From Phaeoceros laevis (taxonomy: Eukaryota > Anthocerotophyta > Anthocerotopsida > Notothyladales): a stretch of 29,118 nucleotides of DNA. The notes under the pieces are model-generated. The model did not search any database. It saw only the letters and a program-made list of their open reading frames with translations, and had not been told where the DNA came from. The stretch is taken from NCBI GenBank assembly GCA_049999765.1, contig JBNGIQ010003928.1:1-29118 (forward strand). Reading direction: 5' to 3'. The translations under genes and the position numbers were made by a program. Below, in pieces: positions 1 to 8,394 of this stretch (the stretch's first letter is position 1; every line of letters begins with the position of its first letter).

Positions 1-1
1 G

Positions 2-592
2 CTTACCGATGCCGAACGTAACTATTCTGCAACGGAGGGTGAGTGTCTAGCCGTCGTTTTTGGTATAAAATTTTTTCGTCCTTACCTTTACGGCGTCCAT
101 TTCACCTTGGAAACTGACCACATGGCTTTGAGATGGTTAATGAGTGATAAAGAAGTGCAGGGTCGTCTGGCTCGATGGGCTATCAAGATCATGTGCTACA
201 ATTTTGTGATTGTTTACAAACGCGGCCTTCAGCATAAGACTGCCGATGCACTATCCAGGCTGGAGCAAAAGGATGCTAGTTTCTACCTGAACCTACTGAC
301 TACATTGGAAAGTCTTGAGGAGGAAAGGATCCCGGAATGTGTGCTGCAGTCTTTGTGCGGGTTGGAGAATTCGGTCTTTGGAATCACTTTTGCTGACACT
401 GGATTGCCACCCTCGACATTTTCTGTGCAAGAACTGGCTAGGTGGGAGGCCTACCAGGTTAAGTTCCAGGGAGACCCTCAGCAAGGCTGGATTTACAATC
501 TGAGTACTTGCGGGTTTTATTGGACCCTTGGACATTGGAGGGACGAACTGAAGTGGTATCTGCCAAGCCTCTGGCTGATCAGCAACGGGTAG
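2..592 (+). pseudogene. Retrotransposon RNase H domain (partial, 5' cut by window)
   Basis: The reading frame is open from base 2 and runs off the left edge. The opening residues LTDAERNYSATEGECLAVV, then TDHMALRWLM and TADALSR, match the RNase H of Ty3/gypsy pol. The visible acidic catalytic positions are the Glu in ATEGE, the Asp in ETDHMAL and the Asp in TADALS. The domain degrades the RNA strand of the RNA/DNA hybrid during reverse transcription. After about residue 90 the protein leaves RNase H and enters a poorly conserved tether; the frame stops at 590-592, but related coding appears to continue in frame 1 from about 508, so a frameshift lies near 505-515. Confidence 0.85.
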
Positions 593-1389
593 GCCAAACA
601 ACTTCACCACTAGTCTCAGCTTTTAGGGAGGGTCCGGCCAAACACCTAGCTACTGGACCCTCAATGTTAGAGGGCAGCTCTCAAGACCCCGGCTTTACGA
701 TGTCCCCTCAGCAGTAGCAGTTTGTCGATGAACAAAGGCGGAAACATCAAAAGCGGGAATACTTGGCGTCCCTGCAAAAGCTGAAGGGTCCGGCTGGCTC
801 TACAGATACTAGGCCAGCACAACCAGTGAGCTCCAAGGAGAAGCAACAGTACTTGGACATGCTCAAGCTGGCGGCCACCAGGAAGGGTAACTGACCATCT
901 GGCTCGGGACCACCTGTGCGGATGATGACCTGCCAAGCAGGCCCGTTAGAAGAGGACAGCATGGACCTGGAGGAGACTGAGACTAGTGCTTTTGTTCGTA
1001 CTGAATGCCATGGACCTCACAGTCAGCCAGTGGAATCGCAAGAGGTGGAGTTTTGCAATTCTTCGATCGCACCAACACCTCTTCCGTTTCCGGAGGGGGC
1101 AGAGGATGGACACAACGAGGACGGCAATGGAACTTCCATTTCAGCGGCCTTGGGAGCCAGCCCATGGAGCTTGGACCTGGCATGTTATCCATATCCGGCC
1201 CCATTGAGTGACAGTGAACAGCGGGAGTTGGGGTGCGTGACTTGCAGGACTGTGGGCCTACAGGTTTCATGTAGTGACTGCGGTGAATTTTTGTGCATGG
1301 CATGTTTGGAACAGCAAGACAAATCAAATTTGTGTGAGCGCGGGTATATGGAACACCAGCCCTGGGTATGCAGTGGATGCCAGGGGTAG
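508..1389 (+). pseudogene. Cysteine-rich (B-box/PHD-like) module between RNase H and integrase
   Basis: Frame 1 carries coding-like sequence interrupted by stops at 715-717 and 892-894 and ended by TAG at 1387. The last open part (895-1389) is acidic, then ends in a compact Cys/His cluster: CVTC, eight residues, CSDC, four residues, CMAC, then further Cys and His residues ending in WVCSGC. The CxxC-x8-CxxC-x4-CxxC spacing resembles cross-brace zinc-binding folds of the B-box/PHD type. It is not the CCHC knuckle of Gag, and it is separate from the integrase HHCC finger, which starts about 220 bases downstream. Its job is unknown; nucleic-acid or chromatin binding is a guess. Confidence 0.55.
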
Positions 1390-1584
1390 AAGCCACTAGA
1401 CGCAGCTAGAGATAGGATCATGCTACACCTGTTGAGGCAGGGGGGGCTGCCCTGTAACCTGACACCACGGGCCCGGGCTCAGGTTAGAGCCAGGGCCAAA
1501 GCTTATGTTTGGGACAAGTCCAGAGAGGTGCTGATGCACAACCGAGCCAGATCCGCTTGCTGGCTAATAATGCCACCAGAATAG

Positions 1585-1815
1585 GCCCGGAAAGCACTGG
1601 TGGAGGAGGCCCATTTATGGGGGCACACAGGGATCAATAAGTTGACTGCAGCAATCAACACCACATTTTGGAGGCCCGGACTGACGTACCTAGTGAAGGA
1701 AGTAGTCCAGGAGTGCCATCCTTGCCAGCAGGCCAAGATCCCTCTTCAAGTGCCCAGTGAGTTGTGTCCCACAACCATCGCAGCAGGCCCGCAGTCCAGT
1801 ACAAGTATGCATTGA
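1585..1815 (+). pseudogene. Integrase N-terminal zinc-binding (HHCC) domain
   Basis: Frame 1 after the TAG at 1582 encodes a His-x3-His pair (codons at 1612 and 1624) and, 29 residues later, Cys-x2-Cys (codons at 1714 and 1723), the classic H-x3-H-x29-C-x2-C finger of retroviral-type integrases. The finger helps integrase multimerise on LTR ends. The frame differs from that of the catalytic core, which is in frame 2 from 1757, so one frameshift lies in the roughly 60-base overlap. Confidence 0.85.
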
Positions 1816-2719
1816 TCTGATCACATTTGTGAGATCAGAGAGAGGAAACCGGTACGTGGTAGTGGCCCAAGATTGGTTCTCCAAGTGGACGGAACTTAGG
1901 GCGATCCCAGACAAGAAGGCAGCCACAGTAGCTCAGTTTTTTTTTACTGATGGGATCCTACACAGGGTGGGCTGCCCGAAAATGGTCCTCACGGATCAAG
2001 GGACCAAATTTAGGGGCATTTTGGATGAAGTACTCTGGGTGTGTGCGATCAAACACAGAGTGACTAGCCCCTATAACCCACAGGCCAATGGCCTGGTGGA
2101 GAGATTTAATAGGACTTTGGTGGCAGCATTGAAGGCTGCCATGAACAGGGAAGACCTATCGTCGTGGGAGCGCGGTTTGGGAGATTTCTTGATGGCGTAT
2201 CGTGGCTTTCCCCACGCATCAACAGGGATCAGTCCTCATAAGCTTCTACGAGGAGTGGATATGCCTCTGCCCTGGGAGTTTTCCTCTGAGCAAGTTCTGC
2301 TCCTGCCGGACCATCAACCGGAGGCTTTGTTGGAGTACCTGACACAACTGGGAAGGAACCTGGATCAGTGGCACACACAGGCGGTGGAGGCCATGGCCCG
2401 AATGCAGGCGAAGAACAAGCGTGCTTATGACCGACGGCATGGAAGTGGCCTTCTTTACTCGTTCAATGTTTCTGACTTCGTGTATGTTCGAACACCCATG
2501 TCCATGAAGAATAAGTTGGCGCCTGACTTCCAAGGTCCTTACCGCATTGTGAAGTTTAAGGACCTGGACGGGAAATCGGCGGTATCGGAGGTGCCTGGCC
2601 GGGGACTTCGACAGCGGTCGGTGAAGATGCTTCTGCCAGCGGCAGTACTGCCGGAGAAGCAGAGGTTGGAGGCCCAGGCTGCTATGCAATCTGATGCGGC
2701 GGGCCTCTGGCAGTCGTGA
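1757..2719 (+). pseudogene. Integrase catalytic core and C-terminal GPY/F module
   Basis: The open stretch of 320 codons carries the rve fold. Counting from codon 1757, Asp20 (in VCIDLIT), Asp80 (in VLTDQGTKF) and Glu115 (in NGLVERFNRT) form the DDE triad. The last two are separated by 34 residues, whereas Ty3/gypsy integrases usually have 35. A C-terminal segment with DFQGPYRIV matches the GPY/F module. The enzyme would insert the cDNA by strand transfer. The catalytic residues are present, but the domain is cut off from its zinc finger by a frameshift, so no active protein is expected. Confidence 0.9.
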
Positions 2720-3495
2720 GTAGGATTTTTTCAGAGAATGTTCGTTGTGTCGGGGGTTGCTGTCGGGCGCCAGCTGGTAACTGACAGGACACTTGAATGG
2801 AGTGCGGTTTGGGTCCGCGCCTCTAGGAACAGAGGAGGAGGGCGGGCCCATAGTTGTTTGTCTGCGGGCGCTTAGGTGTGGTGTCTCTGCGCGGGATTCC
2901 TGCTCTGATTCACAGGGCTGCGGAGGGGACAGATTTCAATGGCGGCTCGGCGGGGTGGCAGGGGACGCAATCGGTCCAGGCTCGCGGGGCGGCCTGCCAC
3001 TCTCTTGGCCGAGGCCCAGGCGGCGGTGGAGAACGCCGGTGACCCGGTGGCCTTCACGGCCCTTATCTTGTGTTCGGAACACATGATTGCTCGTGCTGTT
3101 TCGGCCCCGGATCACTTGGCGTTGGTTGATGTTGTGACTGAGATGGCGCTGGAGTTGGCCCAGGGCGGGCGCCCTGGCGTAAGATGCAATTGTATCCTAG
3201 AGAAGAAGCCCTGTGCGGGAGTGATGTTCCGGGTGAACTTGCTGAATCCGCACGGGTGGTGGGTGTTTGGAAGTGAAGATTGAGGCTTTCTTTGTGCTTG
3301 TGTTGCAATTGGGACTCAACAGGCTGGAGTTCGGCATCTGTGGGAGGATGGGGCGCTGGCTAGGCGGGGCGGCGTGTCTTGAATCCATCGGCCATTTAGT
3401 AGTTGGTGATTTTTGTCTTATGCAGCAGTAGGATGCGTGTGCGATGCTGTGAGGGCCAGCGGGTGCCGACCCTGGGAGGGGCAGCACGCCACAAT
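2720..3495 (+). other. 3' internal region of the retroelement, with a 114-codon ORF
   Basis: Between integrase and the LTR lie about 775 bases. An ORF with an ATG start (2939-3283), in the same frame as integrase, encodes a basic N-terminus (MAARRGGRGRNRSR) followed by an Ala-rich, probably helical segment. I do not recognise it. It could be an extra 3' ORF, as some plant Ty3/gypsy elements carry, or a chance reading. A purine-rich stretch near 3472-3484 (TGGGAGGGGCAGC) is the best candidate for the polypurine tract that primes plus-strand DNA synthesis, although it sits 11 bases before the LTR rather than touching it. Confidence 0.4.
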
Positions 3496-3504
3496 TGTGG
3501 CGTG
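3485..3504. repeat. 20-bp perfect palindrome at the internal/LTR boundary
   Basis: CACGCCACAA is followed directly by its reverse complement TTGTGGCGTG. The right half contains the first bases of the LTR. The left half repeats the LTR's own 3' end: AGCACGCCACAAT occurs at 3483-3495 and again at 3968-3980. Confidence 0.9.
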
Positions 3505-3978
3505 TTAACGGAACTCTGTGTTAACAACCACTAGCGCCCTGTAGAACCAGTCGTTATCTTAGGTGTTGTTTGCCGCCTGGCCATGCTGGCGGGCCATTAG
3601 GGTACCTGCCCTAACGGGCGCCGCCCATGCGGCAGCGGTTAGGTCTGGTTCCGACCCTGCCTTCTCGAACCTCCAGGGAGTGGGTTCGGAAGGCCCGCCG
3701 AGCCTATGTTAGCTTCGTGGTTTTTGGAAAGAAGAGAGAGATTGGTTATTTTCTATTCACGCGTCTGGCGTCACGGCACCTGGCTATGGCGGAAGTTCAG
3801 GCGTCAGGCGTACGTGGGTGGGGCTTGCCAGGAACGCTCGATTAGGCATCGAACACCGGAATGGGACGGTTTGTTGTTGCCTATCTCGTGTCTGTTACCT
3901 GGAAGCTTAATGGAGTGTGTGGGAGTGCTGATTAGGAGATGAGTGTGTGTTAGCACGTAATTGTGTGAGCACGCCACA
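3496..3978 (+). repeat. 3' long terminal repeat (about 483 bp)
   Basis: The boundaries come from 9-bp inverted ends, TGTGGCGTG at 3496-3504 and CACGCCACA at 3970-3978, which start TG and end CA as LTRs do. The LTR follows a purine-rich tract downstream of integrase, where a 3' LTR is expected. The 5' LTR is outside the window, so LTR identity and insertion age cannot be estimated. The five bases after it (ATCTT, 3979-3983) would be the right target-site duplication. I saw no clear TATA box or poly(A) signal. Confidence 0.7.
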
Positions 3979-4025
3979 ATCTTTTGCATTTAAAAAAGTT
4001 AGTTTCAAAACTATCAAGTTAGCTT

Positions 4026-4135
4026 GGGAAAGTAGACAATTGGTAGAGCATTGGGATTGGGGAAAGGGAGGTTGTGTGTTTGACCCAGGGCCCTCTCATA
4101 CCAACCTTTATTACTATATATCTGAGCCTTGGCCT
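4026..4135 (+). repeat. Possible tRNA-derived SINE or decayed tRNA-like sequence
   Basis: The stretch has a weak A-box (TAGACAATTGG, 4033-4043, followed by TAGAGCA) and, about 34 bases on, a weak B-box (GTTTGACCC, 4078-4086). This order and spacing resemble RNA polymerase III internal promoters of tRNA genes and tRNA-derived SINEs. It does not fold into a convincing cloverleaf by eye, so an intact tRNA gene is unlikely. A 16-bp unit repeated twice in tandem follows at 4149-4180. The call is tentative. Confidence 0.35.
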
Positions 4136-4148
4136 TGAACTTTGGAAG

Positions 4149-4180
4149 GATTTCAAAGATAGGAGATTTCAAAGATAGGA
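4149..4180. repeat. Two tandem copies of a 16-bp unit
   Basis: GATTTCAAAGATAGGA occurs at 4149-4164 and again, identical, at 4165-4180. It lies between the LTR and the 3' end of eIF3k. No function is suggested. Confidence 0.9.
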
Positions 4181-4199
4181 GATACAACGTGCATGAAGA

Positions 4200-4871
4200 A
4201 GTAGGCATTAGGATTGACTTTATGAACTTTTTTGAGTGTTTTAAGGTTTTAAATTTTTTTAATCATTTGACCTGTTTATAACTTTTTCAAACTGGTCAAA
4301 TGGGGCAAACCCTTTAGGGCTGTGACCCTTTTTCCTCGAAGTAATCCGCTCACGGTAAACCGATCAAAACCGTTTATGACCCCTTTTCCCGGGAGGTAAT
4401 AAGATCAACACGTGTTATTTTGGACAAAAATTATAGGATAGCCCTATTAAAAAGGCATCCAAAATTCCAAATCTGCTTGTAACTTTTTTCTGACGAGTAA
4501 AAAAAACCCGCAACCCTTTTGTTAGTTCCCACCCGGCGTGAGCTAATGGGCCCAACATGGAGCACAAAGTGGCCCATACTTAACATACCAGGTGTGGCCC
4601 ATTTGCATGTCGGAGTGGCCTAAACTAGGTGAGGTGGCCTAAATGTGCGACACTTTCAATTTCCCGTTCTCTTTTGTAATATTTTACGGATTGAGCTCAA
4701 ATTTTGTTTGGAATGTGTCTCCAGCTCAAGCTCCACGTGTATCAAAACACATTTAAATTCATTAAAAAGTGTAGACGTTGTGAGGAGGCAAAGTTAGGGT
4801 GGCCTAAATCACCCACACATACCTTAGTCACCCACGTTTCAGGCAAAACGGTTCTCAGCTCTTTCAAACTT
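4200..4871. other. Non-coding 3' flank of eIF3k with a GTGGCC motif cluster
   Basis: No coding signal is visible. The stretch is AT-rich in its first half. The second half has five short motifs of the form GTGGCC(C/T)A: at 4569 and 4594 (GTGGCCCAT) and at 4615, 4634 and 4799 (GTGGCCTAAA). The 3' UTR of the minus-strand eIF3k gene must lie in its right part, just below 4872. Confidence 0.5.
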
Positions 4872-6496
4872 TCAAACAAGTAGTGGGAACAACTTCGACA
4901 CCTGCTCCAACGGTATGCTATCTGCCGGATTCTTCCGTAGGACCGGATGATTGTGCTCATTCGGAGGCAAAACCACCAACTGACAGAAATTCAAAGCATT
5001 AGTAGGATAGTTCTGCGGTTCGTAGCACTATCTTAGCAAGGAAGCAAATTCAAATCATGCTAACTCACCAGCCCAGAGTGGCCCTTCTCAGTGAACCACC
5101 CACTGTTGTTGACCTGATGCTCTAGAAATTTGTCCAGCGACAGACCCTCCACGTTTATGGCCTGAACGGATTCAAAACAAGGGGAAAATGCAACAGAAGC
5201 CCATCAGGTCTAATCAACAACTGCGCAAAAGTGGTGCCAGGCTAGAACAGTGCAGCTGAAAGACTAACCTCCGCAAGAATCTGTCTAGGTAATCTTTGAT
5301 AAGTAATAGAGAGGACATGTATAGCGTATTGCTGGATAGCTTGCTCGAAACCTGCCAATTGCAAACAGTACCAGGTGAATTAATCCTTGAAAGAAATCAG
5401 AGCTTGAACACTGGTTACACATGTCTTATTTGATTGCCTAAACAATGAGGATACCAGGCACACTGCTGAAGTTAGAAATTGCTGCAGGACACCTGCTCAC
5501 CTGGAACAACTTCCAGGATATCGCGATTCCTATTTGCTTCATCCCAAAATTCGCGAAACCTTGCAGTCTAAAAATAATACGCCATGTTAGATATCTTCAC
5601 ATAACTGCATGTATCAATCAGGATAGAAGAAATGAAAGTCACTATACCAAACAACATGTCAATACGCCACTAACAAGACCCACCTCTAAAAAATGTGCCA
5701 ATGTGGCAAGCGTCAAAAACGGTTCCTCCATTTGCTACCAGCTTCTGTTAAGGAATGCAAAACCATCTCCAGAGCACATAGAAGGCCAGGGGCTAGCCAC
5801 TAAACCCTCACTACCGGCTACGCTCTTCTCAAAGCGAGTGGGCAATGAATTTGCACAAAGGACCACTTGCTAAGGATACGAGCCTCTCAGGAATCAGACA
5901 CATGCATAGGTTGAAGTCGGGGGCTGGTAAAGCCATCAATGCCTGCACTCCATGCCAGAGTTCAGTACGCTTGCATACTATTCAGCAGAAGAATTAAAAC
6001 AACCGAATAGAGCACCGTCCTCTGAGAACCTCTTCCAGAACGCACGCTTACCTTCACAAGGATCCTTGTGACGATTTGGACATTCAGTCGCGATGATTCA
6101 AACTGTAAGCAACTCAGATGTTAGGCTCCTCGGTAAGTGGCAGAATGGACCAGCATCTACAAGCTGCTACGGAAGAAAAAAATCAGTTTACCTGATAGAA
6201 CCTGAGGAGACACAGGTTCGTATCAAGATTATAGGTTTGGTGCGCAACCTGCACAATCGCAACTAATTTTAACCGCAGGACATAGCTCCTTAATTCAGTT
6301 CGTCAGCGCGCACCTCGTTCTGCCCCTTTCCTCATGTACAAAAGGTCCCGCGACCGAACGGACTACAAGAAAGGAAGGGGCCGAAGTACGGGCTTACCTG
6401 CTCGTGCACATATCCTTCAAGGTCTGGCAAAATTTCAGGGTTGTAGGGATTCAGCTGCATCAGCTGCTCCACGGTGATCGGCCCTGCACCCGGCAT
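4872..6496 (-). CDS. eIF3k: Eukaryotic translation initiation factor 3 subunit K
   Basis: Minus-strand gene rebuilt from splice sites. Exons in coding order: 6398-6496, 6192-6248, 6052-6102, 5880-5942, 5684-5734, 5501-5567, 5269-5351, 5069-5161, 4872-4979. They sum to 672 bases, 223 codons plus TGA. All eight introns are GT-AG, 89-149 bp long, and every junction keeps frame. The protein has hallmark eIF3k blocks: TVEQL followed by NPYNPEILPDLE near the N-terminus, NLCLLRFYQ, QIVTRILVKALMALPAPDF, RFREFWDEA and EGLSLDKFLEHQV. Plant eIF3k is about 225 residues, so this is full length. eIF3k is a small PCI-fold subunit of the eIF3 complex, which in the cytosol helps load the 40S ribosome on mRNA. 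The start is the ATG at 6496; an in-frame GTG at 6517 is not needed. It is divergent from the PPR gene at 6796. Confidence 0.95.
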
Positions 6497-6795
6497 GATT
6501 ACCGCCTCACCTAGCACTGGCTGATGGACAGGTTACACGAAGAAACGGCACTCCGGCACGTACCCTAGACTATGTTTGAAGCCCTGAAGAATGAACACCA
6601 TCGAACCTTAGGTCACTTTCCCCTTAATTACAACCATTGTGGTAATGTGCCTTTGAGTTACTGCGGCCTTCCGTTATGTGTCTGCCAGTGCGACAGGGGA
6701 GAACATTCTTCAGGAGAACAACATGCAGGGTTCTTGAGTGACTTCCGAACTCGGAACCTGAAAATGGTGGATTTTATGCTGCAGCTCAGTCAATC
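6497..6795. promoter_or_regulatory. Shared (bidirectional) promoter region between eIF3k and a PPR gene
   Basis: The start codons of the divergent eIF3k (6496, minus) and PPR (6796, plus) genes are only 299 bases apart, so both 5' UTRs and both core promoters must fit here. No clear TATA box was seen. A 76-codon upstream ORF (ATG at 6572) runs rightward and ends with TGA at 6800-6802, overlapping the PPR start codon. If transcribed with the PPR mRNA it could dampen translation of the main ORF. Confidence 0.6.
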
Positions 6796-8394
6796 ATGGT
6801 GATACCTTTGGCACAGAAATTCAAGGATTTGGTCGCGAGACGATCAAAAGCTTTTTTCCTGCCTATGCTGGAGAGTGCTCACCAGAGCTCTAACTTCACA
6901 AACTCTGTGGTGCTGCAAAGCCGTACTCTGACGGAAACAGGAAGACCTAGAGGGTTTGGAGCATTATGGGGACATGGAAATTCAAGGGAGTCCTTGAATG
7001 GATTCAATTCTGTTCCTGCGAGACCACACTCAAGCTTTGCAGCTGTTCATCTTTTCCTCAGTACCCGTATGCAGCTGCCTGCGAGACGCAACTCGGTGCT
7101 TTCGGGCATTGCCAGGATATTGAGTGCCAGATGTCAAGGACCTTTGGCTTTGCAAGTTAGGAGCATGGCAGATGCGAAATTGGTTAAATACTACAAAAAG
7201 CCTGCTACACGTCGTCAGATCATGAAGGCGAAAAAATGGGAACGTCAGAGGTCCAGGCTCAGGAAAGAAGTGGCCATCAAATCTGTGTGGAAGACACCTG
7301 AGTATGTAAGTCTTGTGCAAAGCTTTATACTGGAAAAGGGATGGGGGGCCGGTACTATTGAAAGCCTGGAGCCCCTTGCAGTTGCATTGAATACCCGTCG
7401 AGTGGCGCTGATACTGAAGAAGGTGAAGAATCCTGTTGTGGCTCTGCGATTTTTCTGGTGGTCAGGACTGCAGGAAGGGTGTAAGCCTACACTGAACCTT
7501 TTTTGCGACATGATCAAGACAGTAGTTAGCCATGGAATGTATCAGGACATGTGGAGGTTGCTGGAGACAAAGCAACCAGAGGCAGAGAAGCTTACTAAGC
7601 TTGTCTTTCCAGCTATTATGAAAAGTTACGGAGCGTGGGAGGGTGGTGAGAAGGAAGCGTTGCGCACCTATGAAAGGCTAAAGGATCTAGGATATTATCC
7701 CGATGTTGTGGCTTACAACTGCCTTCTACAGATTCTTGTCAATGCAACAGACCACTTCAACGCCTACAAGGTGTTTCAGGACATGCTGAAGGAAGGTCGT
7801 GTCCCTGATAGGACCACGTACAACACCATCATGCAAGGACTTTTGCAGCAAGGCAACTTAAATGGAGTCTTAAACGTTTTTGAGAAGATGGAGGAGTCTG
7901 GCTGTGAGCCGAACCTGGCATCCTATAACTACCAGATCAGTGCGTACATCAGGTTAGATAAGTTTGAGGAAGCATCCAGGGTTCTTGATGAAATGAGGCA
8001 GCGGAATATTTTGCCAGATGTGAGTAACTGTGCTGCTCTTATCAATCATTACACACAAAGAAGCAACCTGGATGGGGCCTACCAGCTGTTTGAAGAGATG
8101 AAACGGAAGGGCTTAGTCAGGCTCAATACGTCTTTGTATTGCACTATTATCAGGTCTCTCTGTCAGGCTAGCAGAGTTGACGATGCAAGCTCTCTTCTTG
8201 AAGAGATGGTAGCACTCGGGTTGGACAGACAATTGCACAAACATCAGCTGTCCAACCTGATAGATAGCTTCTCAAATGCTGGCGCCAGACAGGCTGCCGT
8301 TGAACTGCTGAGCCTCATGAACAGGGAAAAATCCAGTTCTGGGTTGTCTGTTGTCATTCCTGGCAAAGCCCATATGGATGCAGCTCTGTCCTGA
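6796..8394 (+). CDS. P-class pentatricopeptide repeat protein, predicted organellar
   Basis: Single-exon ORF of 532 residues with ATG start. The first ~120 residues are rich in Ser, Arg and Ala with few acids, as in mitochondrial or plastid targeting peptides. A Lys/Arg-rich stretch follows (about 130-160), then the usual opening of P-class proteins (NPVVALRFFWWSGLQEG, about 212-228). From about 265 to 510 there are six or seven 35-residue repeats, recognisable by cores such as DVVAYNCLLQILV, DRTTYNTIMQGLL, NLASYNYQISAYI and LNTSLYCTIIRSLCQ. P-class PPR proteins bind organelle RNA and mostly act in RNA stability, splicing or translation. There is no E or DYW tail and no SMR or PRORP domain. 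The RNA target cannot be named. Lack of introns is normal for PPR genes. Confidence 0.92.
   Translation: MVIPLAQKFKDLVARRSKAFFLPMLESAHQSSNFTNSVVLQSRTLTETGRPRGFGALWGHGNSRESLNGFNSVPARPHSSFAAVHLFLSTRMQLPARRNSVLSGIARILSARCQGPLALQVRSMADAKLVKYYKKPATRRQIMKAKKWERQRSRLRKEVAIKSVWKTPEYVSLVQSFILEKGWGAGTIESLEPLAVALNTRRVALILKKVKNPVVALRFFWWSGLQEGCKPTLNLFCDMIKTVVSHGMYQDMWRLLETKQPEAEKLTKLVFPAIMKSYGAWEGGEKEALRTYERLKDLGYYPDVVAYNCLLQILVNATDHFNAYKVFQDMLKEGRVPDRTTYNTIMQGLLQQGNLNGVLNVFEKMEESGCEPNLASYNYQISAYIRLDKFEEASRVLDEMRQRNILPDVSNCAALINHYTQRSNLDGAYQLFEEMKRKGLVRLNTSLYCTIIRSLCQASRVDDASSLLEEMVALGLDRQLHKHQLSNLIDSFSNAGARQAAVELLSLMNREKSSSGLSVVIPGKAHMDAALS

Larger units (their letters stand above)
1..3978 (+). mobile_element. 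Ty3/gypsy LTR retrotransposon, 3' part, degenerate
   Basis: Coding order is RNase H, a cysteine-rich spacer, integrase, a 3' internal region, then an LTR. RNase H before integrase is the Ty3/gypsy (Metaviridae) order. Gag, protease and reverse transcriptase would lie left of the window edge, as would the 5' LTR and the left target-site duplication. The copy is inactive: the polyprotein changes from frame 2 to frame 1 at about 500-515 and back to frame 2 at about 1757-1815, and frame 1 has stops at 715 (TAG), 892 (TGA), 1387 (TAG) and 1582 (TAG). The integrase segment is still open over 320 codons, so decay is moderate. The superfamily call is firm; the lineage within Ty3/gypsy is not assigned. 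Confidence 0.9.

Noticed and set aside
2246-2851. 201-codon minus-strand ORF opposite integrase
   Set aside because: It lies antisense to a segment with the integrase DDE residues and has no motif of its own.
4026-4100. Intact tRNA gene
   Set aside because: The A- and B-boxes are imperfect and no acceptor or anticodon stem can be paired by eye.
6398-6517. Longer eIF3k start at a GTG codon (6517)
   Set aside because: The ATG at 6496 gives a normal-length eIF3k N-terminus; the seven extra residues begin with a non-ATG codon.
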